NCBI RefSeq assembly: GCF_003332275.1
Contig: NZ_QOVA01000017.1
Coordinates: 17,059 to 81,058 of the forward strand
DNA length: 64,000 bases
Source of the DNA: Edaphovirga cremea
Lineage (GTDB): Bacteria > Pseudomonadota > Gammaproteobacteria > Enterobacterales > Enterobacteriaceae
Direction of reading: 5' to 3'
Shown here piece by piece: positions 1-11,256 of this stretch. A program made the position numbers and the translations under genes. The notes beneath the pieces were generated by a model. The model was not told the origin of the DNA, searched no databases, and worked only from the letters and a program-made list of their open reading frames with translations. Position 1 is the stretch's first letter, and the number at the start of each line of letters is the position of its first letter.

Positions 1-525
1 TTTGTAAGCCTTCAACTGTGCATTGATTGCCGCTTCACAACCCCAGCCAGGCGTACAACCGGTCAGGTCGGCTTTACCATCATTATTGCTGTCGAACAAT
101 TTGGCGATCTTCGGATCTTTCAACTGCTCAATATTGGTGATCTTATAGTGATCGGCGGTCTTTTTGTCGATCAGGTAGCCCTGAGCGGCACCACCGACAT
201 AGGTGCCTTCGCGGTAAAATACCTTGTCGCCACCGGCGGCTTTGTACATTTCGTTGTGCAGTGGCTGCCAGTTAACGGCAAGAAACGTGGCGTCACCCGA
301 GGCAAGTGAGGTATAGGCAACGTTGTAATCCACTTCGCGGGTTGCCTGAACGTTGTAACCGAGCTTTTCCAGCGCTTTGTTAACCAGTTCGGTCTGGAAC
401 GTCTCTTCGCTGATGGTGCTTTGGATCGGTTGAACGGTAACACCTTTACCCGGTAAGTCGGCGGCGAAGGCGGGCATGGTGATCATGGTTGTGAGGGCGA
501 TAGCCCAAATTCCGGTCTTACGCAT
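1..525 (-). CDS. proX: Glycine betaine-binding periplasmic protein ProX, copy 1 (3' part outside window)
   Basis: Periplasmic substrate-binding protein of the ProVWX (ProU) ABC transporter, which imports glycine betaine and related osmoprotectants. The first 175 codons are visible. They begin with a signal peptide (Met-Arg-Lys, hydrophobic stretch, cleavage after PAFA) and continue with ADLPGKG, typical of mature ProX. Two of the three Trp residues of the E. coli ligand cage are in view, in AVNWQPLH and in CTPGWGCE; the latter also holds the Cys pair that forms the ProX disulfide. The start at 525 has AAGGT upstream. It lies 47 bases downstream of a second, complete proX paralogue on the same strand, so this is the last gene seen of a proV-proW-proX2-proX1 operon. 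Confidence 0.95.
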   Translation of the reverse strand, partial: MRKTGIWAIALTTMITMPAFAADLPGKGVTVQPIQSTISEETFQTELVNKALEKLGYNVQATREVDYNVAYTSLASGDATFLAVNWQPLHNEMYKAAGGDKVFYREGTYVGGAAQGYLIDKKTADHYKITNIEQLKDPKIAKLFDSNNDGKADLTGCTPGWGCEAAINAQLKAYK

Positions 526-572
526 ATGAATACCTTTTGATTATGTGTGATATCGCAAATATTGGCTCTGCG

Positions 573-1568
573 TTACTGTGCTGCTGCGGCAGCGGTGCTG
601 ATCCAGCCATCAAATGTGGCCTGGTGCGCACGGATCCAGCCGTCAACATGACGTTGGATGTCGTCTGAAGAAGATTCACCCTTATGCATACGCAGGTTTT
701 GCGCATTAACATCGGCCAGCGGGAGTTTCATGATGGCGAACAGTTTTGCCGCAGCGGGGTTTTCAGCCGCCCACTGCTTATTGGCAACGATGTGTTCATT
801 GTTGACGGTGAAACCATAATTCGTACCGTTCGGCAGGGCGGTATTGAGATCTTTCTGTGAACCGGGATTTGCAGAGAAAGGTACGGTCAGCCAGACGACA
901 TCCCGGCCTGGCACCATTTCGTTGCTTACCCAATAGGGTGTCCAGGTGTAGTAAAGCACGGGTTTACCCTGCTTGAAGCGGGTCAGGGTGTCAGCGATGA
1001 TCGCTGAATAGTTCCCCTGATTCTGCGTCACGGTATTGCTGAGCCCGTAAGCCTTGATTTGGGTATCAATGACGCTCCCGCTTACCCAGCCAGGATTCGC
1101 CCCGGCCATATCGGCCTTGCCGTCACCATCGGCATCAAAAAGTTTTGCCAGTGTGGGATCTTTCAACTGGGAAATGTCTTTGATGTGGTATTGGTCGGCG
1201 GTCTTTTTGTCAATCATGTAACCTTGGGCTGCGTTGGCAATGAACGTGCCCTGACGATAGAACCTATTGTCCCCGCCAATGCTGTTGTACATGTCTGCTT
1301 GCAGAGGATCCCAGTTGACCGCCATGAAGGTTGCGTCCCCAGCGGCAATGGTGGTGTACGCGATGTTATATTCGACTTCAGCTGTTTGCTGGACGTCATA
1401 GCCCAGCTTTTGCAGAGCCCTGTTTACCAATTCAGTCTGAAAACTCTCTTCGGCAATGGTGCTTTGCAGTGGTTTGACGACGACACCTTTGCCTGGCAGA
1501 TCGGCGGCAAAAGCCGGAAAACAAAAAAGGGTGATGAGTGGGAGAGCCCAGATACCTGTCGAGCGCAT
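573..1568 (-). CDS. proX: ProX paralogue, copy 2 (complete, lacks the disulfide cysteines)
   Basis: A 331-residue glycine betaine-binding protein, the usual ProX length, with signal peptide (Met-Arg-Ser start, cleavage after PAFA) followed by ADLPGKG. The Trp residues that line the ligand cage are kept: [15 protein letters not shown] and YYTWTPYW. In copy 1 the segment around the second Trp reads CTPGWGCE; here it reads ANPGWVSG, so both cysteines of the known ProX disulfide are absent. The RBS is AGAGGA, upstream of ATG at 1568. It sits between proW and the other proX in the operon. It may bind the same ligand with altered affinity or a related quaternary amine; the sequence does not decide this. 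Confidence 0.93.
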   Translation of the reverse strand: MRSTGIWALPLITLFCFPAFAADLPGKGVVVKPLQSTIAEESFQTELVNRALQKLGYDVQQTAEVEYNIAYTTIAAGDATFMAVNWDPLQADMYNSIGGDNRFYRQGTFIANAAQGYMIDKKTADQYHIKDISQLKDPTLAKLFDADGDGKADMAGANPGWVSGSVIDTQIKAYGLSNTVTQNQGNYSAIIADTLTRFKQGKPVLYYTWTPYWVSNEMVPGRDVVWLTVPFSANPGSQKDLNTALPNGTNYGFTVNNEHIVANKQWAAENPAAAKLFAIMKLPLADVNAQNLRMHKGESSSDDIQRHVDGWIRAHQATFDGWISTAAAAAQ

Positions 1569-1637
1569 AAGTTTTCCTCTGGTTATTATTTATGGTGACC
1601 TTGGCGGTCTTTAACGTCGGGATTAACAATGTGCGAT

Positions 1638-1663
1638 CGATCCCGGCAGCAATGCCGGGATCG
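1638..1663 (-). other. Perfect 11-bp intercistronic hairpin between proW and proX2
   Basis: Arms CGATCCCGGCA and TGCCGGGATCG flank a GCAA loop, starting 6 bases after the proW stop. No T-run follows on the minus strand, so it is not a classical terminator. Such hairpins often shield the 3' end of the upstream cistron or allow partial read-through, which would let binding protein and permease be made in different amounts. Structure seen directly; role inferred. Confidence 0.7.
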
Positions 1664-1669
1664 AGGGGA

Positions 1670-2929
1670 TCAGGTTTTTTTTACAAAAGGTTTGGTCAAT
1701 AAGCCAATTGGACCGGTGGCAAACCAGCGGCTATTGCCTTTACTGCGGCGGTCACGTCCAAGCGATTGCGTCAGGCGATCGAGGATAATAGCCAGAATAA
1801 CGATACCTACCCCACCGACGGAGGCGAGACCCATATCAAGTCGACCAATACCGCGCAGCACCATCTGGCCCAGACCGCCAACAGCGATCATGGAGGCGAT
1901 GACGACCATCGATAGGGCGAGCATCAGCGTTTGGTTGACACCAGCCATAATGGTTGGCATTGCCAGAGGCAATTGCACCTTGAACAATAATTGACGCGGA
2001 CTGGCACCAAATGATTCTGCCGCTTCGACCAGATCCTCAGGTACTTGATTAATACCCAAAATAGTCAGGCGAACAATTGGGGGTAACGCAAAGATGATGG
2101 TTACGACGACACCCGGTACATTACCGATACCAAACAACATGACGATTGGCACCAGATAGACAAAGGCTGGGGTAGTCTGCATGGCATCAAGCAGCGGTCT
2201 GATAATCTTTGCTGCTCCTTTGCTTCTTGCCAGCCAGATGCCCATGGGCAGGCCGATCAATACGCAGAAAAATAGCGAGGTCAGAACCAGGGCCAGCGTG
2301 ACCATAGCCTGTGACCAGGCACCAATCGCACCGATCGCAACCAGGGCAAGTAGCGTAGCGACACCCATTCCCAAACTGGAAAACTGCCACGCAATGAGTG
2401 CAAACATCAGAATGGCAACGGGGGCAGGCATTCCCTGCAACATGTGCTGGAATCCGCTGAGAATAAAATCGACCGGTACACGAATGCCCTGAAACAGCGG
2501 GCGGAAATGTAATACCAGCCAATCAATGGCCTGTGTCACCCAATGATCAAACGGAACCCAGGTTTTTTGGAACGGGTCCATCAGATTGAAATGTTCCGGC
2601 TGAACCGGGACGCCACCACTTAGCCAATCGGAACTTTGTGATGCAGCCTGACTTGCGACGTCATGGCCGGAATCTGTTCCAGGAGTAGACCAGACCTCAC
2701 CACCGCTTGACGCAGAATCTACACCCGTTGGGGCGCTGCTGGTGGCATCTGCCGACCCTGTTGACCACGGGTCACTGCTGTCAGCCGCTGGGGCAGTGCC
2801 TGGCGCATCTGCTGGCTGACTGGCGCTGGCCCAGGGATCGCTGGACGTATCATTTGTCGCGGCCTGTGCCGCTTGGGCATGTTGAATGGCAGGCTCTGCA
2901 GCCTCCGTCGTCATTGTCTGATTAAGCAT
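1670..2929 (-). CDS. proW: Glycine betaine ABC transporter permease ProW
   Basis: Inner-membrane permease of ProU. From about residue 115 the protein matches ProW ([18 protein letters not shown], then multiple membrane helices and the cytoplasmic coupling loop with [20 protein letters not shown]). Length is 419 residues against about 354 in E. coli. The extra length is an N-terminal hydrophilic region of roughly 110 residues rich in Ala, Ser, Asp, Gly and Trp with repeated DPW motifs, probably cytoplasmic and disordered. It overlaps proV by 8 bases, as in E. coli, which implies translational coupling. Confidence 0.95.
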   Translation of the reverse strand: MLNQTMTTEAAEPAIQHAQAAQAATNDTSSDPWASASQPADAPGTAPAADSSDPWSTGSADATSSAPTGVDSASSGGEVWSTPGTDSGHDVASQAASQSSDWLSGGVPVQPEHFNLMDPFQKTWVPFDHWVTQAIDWLVLHFRPLFQGIRVPVDFILSGFQHMLQGMPAPVAILMFALIAWQFSSLGMGVATLLALVAIGAIGAWSQAMVTLALVLTSLFFCVLIGLPMGIWLARSKGAAKIIRPLLDAMQTTPAFVYLVPIVMLFGIGNVPGVVVTIIFALPPIVRLTILGINQVPEDLVEAAESFGASPRQLLFKVQLPLAMPTIMAGVNQTLMLALSMVVIASMIAVGGLGQMVLRGIGRLDMGLASVGGVGIVILAIILDRLTQSLGRDRRSKGNSRWFATGPIGLLTKPFVKKT

Positions 2930-4124
2930 TCGCGGAACCCTCTTTATCTAAAGCCTGAAGCAACATGGCCTTGGAAATTATGCCGATATAGTTATTCTCT
3001 TCGCTGACCACGGGAACAGCACAGGGTGCTTGTGCCACGTAGGAGATCAGTTCGCTGAGCGGCATATCTGCAGGAACGGAAGCCGGCGCTTCGAGTAAGG
3101 CTGATTCCAGGGGTTGCCCATCAGCCAGGGCCTGTTTGAGAGAGTCGATTGATACGACACCAATAAACTTCTGCCCGCGTTCGAGAACATAGCCATAATC
3201 GCGGTCTTCATCTTGCAACAGCTTCAATGCGGAGCGAGGACCAAAACCGGGGGTTTTGCGAATCATGCTGACGGGGCGGCGGCGGGCAATATCTTTCGCA
3301 CTAAATACATGACTGATATCGACGCCACGGAAGAAGGTACGTACGTAATCATTGGCTGGATTCGTTAATATTTCGTCCGGCGTACCGACCTGAATAACTT
3401 CACCGCCTTGCATGATGGCGATACGATCGCCAATACGCATTGCTTCGTCGAGATCGTGCGAAATAAACACAATAGTACGCTGATGCTGCGACTGTAATTT
3501 TACCAACTCATCCTGCATTTCAGCGCGAATAAGTGGATCGAGCGCAGAGAAAGCTTCATCCATTAAAAGGATGTCCGGATCGTTTGCCAATGCTCGTGCT
3601 AATCCAACACGTTGGCGCATACCCCCAGAGAGTTCATCAGGATAGGAGTTGGCATAATTCTCCAACCCAACCTGTTTCAACGCATCCAGTGCTTTTTCAG
3701 TACGTTCTTGCAGTGGGATCCCGGCTAATTCCATACCAAACGCAGTATTATTCAATACTGATAAATGCGGCATCAGTGCGAACGATTGGAATACCATACT
3801 GATCTTATTTCGGCGTACCTGACGTAACTCACTGTCCGATATTTTGGCTATATCAATACCATCGATCAGCACTTCACCTCGAGTAGGTTCTATCAGACGA
3901 TTGAGAAGGCGTACCATGGTGGATTTACCCGAGCCGGATAGTCCCATGATGACAAAAATCTCGCCTTCTTCAATGGCCAGACTGGCATTGTTGACACCCA
4001 ATGACAGACCTGTTTTTTCAAATATCTTGTCCTTCCCCATGCCTGAATCTATCAGCTTGAAAGCACGATCCGGGTGCTCCCCAAATACCTTATATAGGTT
4101 CTTTATTTCGATTTTAATTGCCAT
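2922..4124 (-). CDS. proV: Glycine betaine ABC transporter ATPase ProV
   Basis: Cytoplasmic ATPase of ProU, 400 residues as in E. coli. Walker A is GLSGSGKST near residue 60, the signature is [15 protein letters not shown], Walker B is [13 protein letters not shown], and the switch His is in FISHDLDEA. The C-terminal 120 residues form the tandem CBS module ([15 protein letters not shown] and [11 protein letters not shown]) that senses ionic strength in this family. First gene of the operon, with an AAGGAA RBS about 10 bases before ATG at 4124. Its N-terminal extension ([18 protein letters not shown]) is typical of ProV. Confidence 0.97.
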   Translation of the reverse strand: MAIKIEIKNLYKVFGEHPDRAFKLIDSGMGKDKIFEKTGLSLGVNNASLAIEEGEIFVIMGLSGSGKSTMVRLLNRLIEPTRGEVLIDGIDIAKISDSELRQVRRNKISMVFQSFALMPHLSVLNNTAFGMELAGIPLQERTEKALDALKQVGLENYANSYPDELSGGMRQRVGLARALANDPDILLMDEAFSALDPLIRAEMQDELVKLQSQHQRTIVFISHDLDEAMRIGDRIAIMQGGEVIQVGTPDEILTNPANDYVRTFFRGVDISHVFSAKDIARRRPVSMIRKTPGFGPRSALKLLQDEDRDYGYVLERGQKFIGVVSIDSLKQALADGQPLESALLEAPASVPADMPLSELISYVAQAPCAVPVVSEENNYIGIISKAMLLQALDKEGSANA

Positions 4125-4193
4125 GCAATTTGTAATTTCCTTAGTGGATTCAAATTATCAAATGTGTCCCGATCAAAAAATTAAACGCCTTAT

Positions 4194-4221
4194 ACCCTAA
4201 CACAAAGAGATTCTGTGACAA
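4194..4221 (-). promoter_or_regulatory. proU P2-like sigma-70 promoter
   Basis: On the minus strand TTGTCA (4216-4221) and TAGGGT (4194-4199) are separated by 16 bases. Arrangement and flanking bases match the E. coli proU P2 promoter as I remember it (TTGCCT, 16 bases, TAGGGT). Transcription would start near 4187, giving a leader of about 60 bases before proV. The AT-rich stretch around it suits H-NS silencing, as known for proU. Confidence 0.65.
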
Positions 4222-4469
4222 CCCTCAATGTCCTATATCAAGCCACTGGGCTTGTTGTTCAGAACATAATTATGCCATATTTGGCTGCTGCTCTGGTTAG
4301 GCTATTAGTCCTGAATCATGCATCAGTTATAAGCTATTTCCCCTGATTTCATTTGCTTCTGGCAGGATTATATACGGGTGAGAAAGAGAAGGGTTTGCAG
4401 ATTCAGGGAGATCTCACTAGAGGTGCATTTTCTTAAGCGGCTCGCTTGTCTGGGTGAATATCCTCTCAT

Positions 4470-4816
4470 ATCAGATAAAATGTCATGACACCTATTTCCA
4501 TCTTGGCATAAAGGCTATTGGATTTCGCAGAGAGGCTAATGGACTGGGTAATGGCCGCGCTTGTAGGAAAAGTATCCAGAAAGCGCGGCAAGTAATGGGG
4601 CAACAAAATGATCCTGGCTTCGATAAACCTATGGGTAACTAAGTCACTCCAGCAGAGTGGGGGTTGAGCGCTTTCAAAGCCCCTGGTGCGACTTCCGGAC
4701 TTGCAAACATACAAAATCTTCACCTGATACATCTGCTCAATATTGACCAGTCGTGTCTGGATGCATTCCATAATATCAGAGGCGATGGTCTGATTCGTCC
4801 CAAGGCTGTTAATCAT
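4470..4816 (-). pseudogene. Remnant of a RlaP/YcgL-type nucleotidyltransferase gene
   Basis: Starting at ATG 4816, with GAGGCGAGG upstream, the first 51 codons (to about 4664) resemble the N-terminus of the PF10127 nucleotidyltransferase family: VKILYVCKSGSRTRGFES corresponds to the conserved G-S-R-x-x-G-F core. After that the frame runs into unrelated sequence, and the family's following D-x-D segment and C-terminal half are missing. In another frame near 4600, PLLAALSGYF loosely resembles a later family segment, which suggests internal deletion plus frameshift. A broken gene; I see no route to an active enzyme. Confidence 0.55.
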
Positions 4817-5005
4817 ACAAATACCTCGCCTCATTTTAAAAATAAACTCAATAGGACAAATCCAATAGCAATAAGCCCTAATGGCAGTTAGCAAATATAA
4901 CTGAATCTACCTTGCCTGTATTTTCCCTGTGAGACGATGAGAATGTTCCTTCATATGTCACTAACGCCAAAATGTGACCATGAAACTCTATAAATGAGTG
5001 GCAGG

Positions 5006-5401
5006 TTATGCGGGATAATCATGTTGGCTAAGTTGGAAATGAGCGCCATCTTTCAACGTATTCCAGTTTCCGCCCCATTCCACAGCGACCAGACATTCCT
5101 GCGCAGCTTGTGCGACAGCATCAGCGATATTTTGATAAAATGCCCCTTCCCAAGATACAACTCCTGCAGGTAAAGCGACAACATCGACGGCATGCCCGGT
5201 TAAATGCCGACTGTTCATTGTCTGGCTTTTTCCTTCCGCAACGAGTGAACGTTGCCTTTCGATGCTTCGCAATCCTTCGGTAATGGCAAAAGGAACATGG
5301 CTATAATTTAACGCCAGTTCCATGACCCGAATCAGTTCAGGATGAATCCCTTGAAGATACTGACGGCTTTTATTGGAAAATTTTGTTTCTTCATATTTCA
5401 T
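5006..5401 (-). CDS. M15-family peptidoglycan endopeptidase (phage-type endolysin)
   Basis: A 131-residue protein with the zinc-binding motifs of M15 L-Ala-D-Glu or D-Ala-D-Ala peptidases: SRHLTGHAVDVV (the S-x-H-x-x-G-x-A-x-D motif, near residues 64-75) and KDGAHFQL near the C-terminus, with EGLRSIERQRSLVAEGKSQ before them. There is no signal peptide, so release would need the holin encoded just upstream; the two genes overlap by 4 bases (ATGA). Holin plus M15 endopeptidase is the core of phage lysis modules and of the Serratia chiWX type 10 secretion cassette. No spanin gene is visible downstream. Confidence 0.85.
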   Translation of the reverse strand: MKYEETKFSNKSRQYLQGIHPELIRVMELALNYSHVPFAITEGLRSIERQRSLVAEGKSQTMNSRHLTGHAVDVVALPAGVVSWEGAFYQNIADAVAQAAQECLVAVEWGGNWNTLKDGAHFQLSQHDYPA

Positions 5402-5715
5402 TTTTTTACACCAAGCTTATCGAGTCCAAAATTGAATAATATTGCAATATAATCAGTTCCAAGAAATCCAAGGACAACGCTGAAAATATTGGCCCAATTG
5501 ATATTCCATGACATAAGTAAAATGAGATCCCGGATGAAATAAGCCAGCAGTGCACAAATTGCTGCATTGAGCAATCTTCTGCGCCCACTTATATCAAGAT
5601 AGGCTGCATGAAGAAGTGCCATGGTTCCGGATATAAAGGCATCGTAAAACGACAATAAATGTGCGCCCAACAGATTCGTCAGGGCAGTGCTCAGTGAACG
5701 TAAGGCGTCAAACAT
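5398..5715 (-). CDS. Phage-type holin (PF05106-like)
   Basis: Start chosen at ATG 5715 because AGGA lies 8 bases upstream; a longer open frame to 5769 has no such site. The 105-residue product has three hydrophobic segments: near residues 25-45, LLNAAICALLAYFIRDLILLM, and IFSVVLGFLGTDYIAILF. The GFLGTDYI segment is the hallmark of the lambda-type/Phage_holin_3 family. The C-terminus is basic (LDKLGVKK). It would form inner-membrane pores that let the downstream endopeptidase reach the wall. Low GC and isolation from other phage genes suggest a domesticated or horizontally acquired cassette. Confidence 0.75.
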   Translation of the reverse strand: MFDALRSLSTALTNLLGAHLLSFYDAFISGTMALLHAAYLDISGRRRLLNAAICALLAYFIRDLILLMSWNINWANIFSVVLGFLGTDYIAILFNFGLDKLGVKK

Positions 5716-6287
5716 TTTTTTTCCTGTTAAATAGAAATACCTCGCCATGATTATGTTGATTGCTCGCATTGTTCATGAGCAATGTAGGTAAATTATTGCG
5801 GCAAGATATGATTCAAAAGCGAGCAATAATAGTATTACCCTGCTAACGAACATGTCACATGCAAATTTTGCTTATGGGTAAGTCATAATTGAGGCGCAAG
5901 ACTCAAGTTGTCGGGTGTTAAACTAGAATTGTCGGTATGCGAAATAATAGGGTCAGGTTGCATGTTTTTTAATCACTAATGTTCAGATTATACGCAATTT
6001 TAACAGCGATTTTTAAAGGATACTTAATGAGTTTTGACTTTTTATTGTGAGTTTTTTTGATTTGCAATTATTTTATAAATGATGTTTTCCTGTAAGTGAA
6101 GGAGAATAATAGAACGCTATATTTACATTTGCAAAATCAATGCTTCCCGATTAACTATAATTTTTAACGCGATCATTTTTTGATTTGATGATGATATTAG
6201 TTGTGTAATGAAAATATTTCATTAAATTAATTTAACGTTGTGGTTGTATGTTAATAAATATATATAAATAGAACTGAGGATAACCAG
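5716..6287. other. AT-rich divergent intergenic region between lysis cassette and LysR gene
   Basis: About 570 bases, very AT-rich toward the right end. I see no gene in it. It must contain the promoters of the holin gene (minus) and the LysR-type gene (plus). Such a divergent arrangement usually places the regulator's operator between the two, but I could not pick a clear T-N11-A box. Confidence 0.5.
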
Positions 6288-7163
6288 ATGTTTACATCTA
6301 AAAAAATGAAACATTTTATAGCGGTTGCACAACAAAAAAGTATTAAACGTGCATCGGAAACGCTTTTTATCACCGCATCCCCCTTGAGTAAAAGTATAGC
6401 TGCAATAGAAGACAAGTTAGGTTGCCCACTGTTTGAACGCCGAGACCAAAGCCTGGAGTTAACTGAGTTTGGCCAAATTCTTTACCAGAAATTATTACCT
6501 ATATATGAAAAAATAAATAACATTGAGAAAGATGTTTCCAAACCATCGGGTAAAAAAAGTTACACTATCTGCATAGACAAAGATTACCCGGAATTTGTAC
6601 TCTCCAATTTCAGTTCTATATTGGAGAAAATACCGACGATTAAGGTGATTTATGAGCAAGTTGTATCCCATGATTTTATTTTTCAAGGCGATAAATCTAA
6701 GTATGGTGCTATTATTACATTTAAAAACATTCGCAATGATGACATTATTCGTCATGATTTACCCTGTTTTGAAATGGTCTTTGCAGTTGCGCGTAAGTAC
6801 GAAAACATTCCTTTAGTTCAACTTATTAATGAAATTCCCTGGATCCAAAGCACCACAGCACATAATCCAGGATTACGTAATAATATTTTGCCACAATTAA
6901 TGAAATATACATCGAGACCCACGGTTATTTATCGCGATTATGATATAGCGACAAGAATGAAATTAGTTAGTGAAGGAAATTTTATCAGCTTGGTCCCGTG
7001 GAGTGCAATGAAAATGTTCTCACCTGACAATATTCGTTATATAAAGTGTGATGAAGGAAAATTTATATTAAATGACTATTTTCATTACAAGTCTGACGAA
7101 GCGAATGAATGGAAAAAAGTAATTTCATTTATGAGTGAAAATATCATAAATAGTCATCAGTAG
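6288..7163 (+). CDS. LysR-type transcriptional regulator
   Basis: A 291-residue regulator. Residues 1-60 form the winged helix-turn-helix of LysR proteins (FIAVAQQKSIKRASETLFIT, then SPLSKSIAAIEDKLG and LFERRDQSLELTEFG). The remainder fits the effector domain but is divergent, and I cannot name the ligand. GAGG precedes ATG 6288. Codon use is AT-rich, unlike the neighbouring nrd genes, which suggests acquisition. It is divergent from the holin/endopeptidase pair and may control it, by analogy with ChiR, a LysR-type activator of the Serratia chitinase/lysis cassette. That link is inference. Confidence 0.85.
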   Translation: MFTSKKMKHFIAVAQQKSIKRASETLFITASPLSKSIAAIEDKLGCPLFERRDQSLELTEFGQILYQKLLPIYEKINNIEKDVSKPSGKKSYTICIDKDYPEFVLSNFSSILEKIPTIKVIYEQVVSHDFIFQGDKSKYGAIITFKNIRNDDIIRHDLPCFEMVFAVARKYENIPLVQLINEIPWIQSTTAHNPGLRNNILPQLMKYTSRPTVIYRDYDIATRMKLVSEGNFISLVPWSAMKMFSPDNIRYIKCDEGKFILNDYFHYKSDEANEWKKVISFMSENIINSHQ

Positions 7164-7290
7164 TATGTAACTTAGCTCTTAATTTTAGCGTAAAACCTTT
7201 ACGCCAGGGAATATGACACACACTTAACTACCAGTTTAATAACAGTATTAAGAATGGAGAGGCTTTTATATTGAATCTTCAGCGCTACCC

Positions 7291-7320
7291 AAAAGAGCAT
7301 CGCGATAGTATACGATGCTC
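7291..7320 (-). terminator. Terminator of nrdHIEF
   Basis: Arms GAGCATCG (7313-7320 read on the minus strand) and CGATGCTC (7295-7302), followed on the minus strand by TTTT, 12 bases after the nrdF stop. Confidence 0.65.
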
Positions 7321-7331
7321 CTAGGCATGAA

Positions 7332-8324
<993 letters not shown>

Positions 8325-8353
8325 TTATTCTTTCGATGAACGTCTATTAACAC

Positions 8354-10504
8354 TTAAAGTGCACAAGATACGCAGCCCTGAATTTCTGTGCCTTCCAACG
8401 CCATTTGCCGCAGACGAATGTAGTAGATCGTCTTGATCCCTTTACGCCAGGCATATATTTGCGCTTTGTTAATGTCACGCGTAGTGGCCGTATCTCGAAA
8501 GAATAGGGTCAGTGATAATCCCTGATCGACATGTTGCGTGGCCTCAGCATAGGTATCGATGATTTTTTCCGGGCCAATTTCGTAAGCGTCCTGATAAAAA
8601 TCCAAATTGTCATTGGTCATGTAAGGCGCAGGATAATAAACACGTCCAATTTTCCCCTCTTTACGAATCTCGATCCGGGAAACAATAGGATGAATACTCG
8701 ACGTAGAGTTATTGATGTAAGAAATCGACCCGGTAGGAGGCACAGCCTGCAGGTTCTGGTTATATAAACCATAAGCCATAATTGAATCTTTTAGCGTTTC
8801 CCAGTCCTGAACATCAGGAATTGCAATACTTGCCTGTTCAAAAAGTTGTCGAATTTTTTCTGTTTTTGGTAGCCAGGTATTTTCCAGATATTTCTGAAAA
8901 TAAACCCCGCTGGCATAAGCTGAATCGGCAAATCCCTTGAACGACTGATTTCGTTCAATTGCCAGGAGATTTGATGCACGTAAAGCATGATAGGTAACGG
9001 TATAGAAATAGATATTCGTAAAGTCCAATCCCTCAGCAGAACCATAATAGATATGCTCTCGAGCCAGATACCCATGCAGATTCATCTGCCCCAATCCGAT
9101 AGCATGCGACTCATGATTTCCTTTTTCAATGGAAGGTACGCAGCGGATATTGCTCATATCTGAGACGGCAGTTAACGCCCTAATCGCCATTGCAACAGAA
9201 TGGCCAAAATCAGGGGAGTCCATGGTTTTGGCAATATTCAACGATCCCAGATTACAGGAAATATCGTTCCCTATTTTTCTGTAAGAAAGATTTTCATCGT
9301 ATTCAGTTGCCGAGTTGACCTGTAAGATTTCTGAACAAAGATTACTCATGGTAATTCTTCCATGAATAGGGTTGGTGCGGTTAACCGTATCTTCAAACAT
9401 CATGTACGGATAACCCGACTCAAATTGGATCTCCGCCAGAATCTGGAAGAATTCGCGTGCATTGATTTTCGATTTGCGAATCTTTTTGTCATTCACCATC
9501 TCACGGTATTTCTCAGTAATGCTTATTTCTGACATGGGAACGCCATAAACCTGCTGGATATCGTAAGGTGAAAATAGATACATCTCCTCGTTGTTTTTCG
9601 CCAATTCGAAAGTGATATCGGGGATAACGACGCCGAGCGAAAGGGTTTTGATGCGGATTTTTTCATCAGCATTCTCACGCTTGGTATCAAGGAATTTGAG
9701 AATATCAGGATGGTGGGCGTGCAAGTATACGGCGCCAGCACCCTGTCGGGCACCCAGTTGATTGGCATAGGAAAACGCGTCTTCCAGCATTTTCATCACC
9801 GGGATAACGCCGGATGACTGATTTTCAATCCGTTTAATCGGGGCACCCACTTCACGAATATTTGTCAGCGTAAAGGCAACACCTCCGCCGCGTTTTGACA
9901 GTTGCAGCGCTGAGTTTATTGAACGCCCAATCGACTCCATGTTGTCTTCAATACGCAGCAGGAAACAAGAAACCAATTCACCACGTTGTTTTTTGCCACA
10001 ATTGAGAAAAGTGGGGGTAGCGGGTTGAAAACGGCCGGAAATTATTTCATCCACAAAATGCCGGGCGAGTTGAATATCACCTTGCGCCAGAGTCAATGCC
10101 ACCATGCAAATACGATCTTCATAGCGTTCCAGGTAACGTTTACCGTCAAATGTTTTTAGGGTATAGCTGGTATAATATTTAAACGCACCAAGAAAAGTCT
10201 CGAAGCGGAATTTGTAGGCGTAAGCTTGTTTAAATAGCTGCTTGATATCAGCAAAATTGTATTGATCGAGTACAACTGCATCGTAATAGTGTTCTTCCAC
10301 CAGATAGCGCAGTTTTTCCGCCAGGTTATGGAAAAATACCGTATTTTGATTCACGTGCTGCAGAAAATACTGGCGTGCAGCCAATCGATCCTGGGTGAAC
10401 TGAATATTGCCGTCAGCATCAAACAGATTAAGCATCGCATTGAGCGCATGGAAGTCCGTCGTACTGGTCGAAGATTCGTTCATCGCGAGTTCTGTTGTTG
10501 CCAA
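8354..10504 (-). CDS. nrdE: Class Ib ribonucleotide reductase alpha subunit NrdE
   Basis: Catalytic subunit reducing ribonucleoside diphosphates, 716 residues (E. coli 714). Conserved features: [20 protein letters not shown] with the active-site Cys region, [29 protein letters not shown] with the radical-pathway Cys, and the C-terminal CVSCAL Cys pair reduced by NrdH. There is no N-terminal ATP cone, as expected for class Ib. The start at 10504 overlaps the end of nrdI by 25 bases. The N-terminus [17 protein letters not shown] is variable between species. Confidence 0.97.
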   Translation of the reverse strand: MATTELAMNESSTSTTDFHALNAMLNLFDADGNIQFTQDRLAARQYFLQHVNQNTVFFHNLAEKLRYLVEEHYYDAVVLDQYNFADIKQLFKQAYAYKFRFETFLGAFKYYTSYTLKTFDGKRYLERYEDRICMVALTLAQGDIQLARHFVDEIISGRFQPATPTFLNCGKKQRGELVSCFLLRIEDNMESIGRSINSALQLSKRGGGVAFTLTNIREVGAPIKRIENQSSGVIPVMKMLEDAFSYANQLGARQGAGAVYLHAHHPDILKFLDTKRENADEKIRIKTLSLGVVIPDITFELAKNNEEMYLFSPYDIQQVYGVPMSEISITEKYREMVNDKKIRKSKINAREFFQILAEIQFESGYPYMMFEDTVNRTNPIHGRITMSNLCSEILQVNSATEYDENLSYRKIGNDISCNLGSLNIAKTMDSPDFGHSVAMAIRALTAVSDMSNIRCVPSIEKGNHESHAIGLGQMNLHGYLAREHIYYGSAEGLDFTNIYFYTVTYHALRASNLLAIERNQSFKGFADSAYASGVYFQKYLENTWLPKTEKIRQLFEQASIAIPDVQDWETLKDSIMAYGLYNQNLQAVPPTGSISYINNSTSSIHPIVSRIEIRKEGKIGRVYYPAPYMTNDNLDFYQDAYEIGPEKIIDTYAEATQHVDQGLSLTLFFRDTATTRDINKAQIYAWRKGIKTIYYIRLRQMALEGTEIQGCVSCAL

Positions 10505-10890
10505 AATTCAGTTACTCCTCTTTGCACATTGACGACGTCTTCCGGCGTACCCAGTAATTCAAAACGGTACAGGCAAGGAACCTGACATTTTTGGGCGACG
10601 ATCTTACCGGCGATACAGTACGCTTCGCCAAAATTAGTGTTACCCGCAGCGATAACGCCGCGAATCAGTGAGCGGTTGAGCGGATTATTGAGAAACCGGA
10701 TCACCTGGAGTGGGACGGCTCCTTTTGCGCTACCGCCGCCATAACTTGGCACCAGCAAAATGTAAGGCCGTTCCACAACAAGTTTTTCTCTCTGACCAAC
10801 GATCGGGATACGCAGAGCAGGGAATCCAAGCTTGCCAACAAACCGATGGGTGTTTTCCGAGCTACTGGAGAAATAAACCAGCGGATTCAT
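10480..10890 (-). CDS. nrdI: Flavodoxin-like NrdI
   Basis: A 136-residue flavodoxin-fold protein that supplies oxidant for assembling the dimanganese-tyrosyl cofactor of NrdF. The FMN phosphate loop is [11 protein letters not shown] at residues 8-18; [10 protein letters not shown] and [13 protein letters not shown] form the other flavin-contacting loops. Between nrdH (9-base gap) and nrdE (overlap). Confidence 0.95.
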   Translation of the reverse strand: MNPLVYFSSSSENTHRFVGKLGFPALRIPIVGQREKLVVERPYILLVPSYGGGSAKGAVPLQVIRFLNNPLNRSLIRGVIAAGNTNFGEAYCIAGKIVAQKCQVPCLYRFELLGTPEDVVNVQRGVTEFWQQQNSR

Positions 10891-10899
10891 GGCGGGTCC

Positions 10900-11139
10900 T
10901 TAATAGGAGCTCTGAAGTTGTTGCAGTTCGCTGATCTTGTCTGGGCGAAATCCGCACCAGTGCTGATCGCCCGCGATGATAACGGGAACCTGTTGATAAC
11001 CCATTGCTCTGACTTTATCCAATGCACGTTCATCTTCAGTCAGATCAATCAGTTGATAATTGATACCGTGTTTATCGAATGCGCGGCAGGTGGCGTTACA
11101 TTGAACACAGTCTGGCTTACTGTAAATAATAATACTCAT
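10900..11139 (-). CDS. nrdH: Glutaredoxin-like electron donor NrdH
   Basis: A small redox protein that reduces NrdE. The active-site motif CVQC follows MSIIIYSKPD, and the C-terminal half has QVPVIIAGDQHWCGFRPDKI, typical of NrdH. I chose the Met of MSIIIYSK (11139) by homology; an in-frame ATG 9 bases further upstream (11148) is also possible and has AAGGG only 3 bases away. First gene of nrdHIEF. Confidence 0.93.
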   Translation of the reverse strand: MSIIIYSKPDCVQCNATCRAFDKHGINYQLIDLTEDERALDKVRAMGYQQVPVIIAGDQHWCGFRPDKISELQQLQSSY

Positions 11140-11256
11140 GATTCGCATTTACCCTTATGGCTAAGAGAAGTAGTATCTTGCCCGTTGGCTGTGGCGTCGG
11201 CTTCAGCGCCTAGAGCTCTATATTGGCGATGCAAAAGAGATTCGCTAACGATTCAA

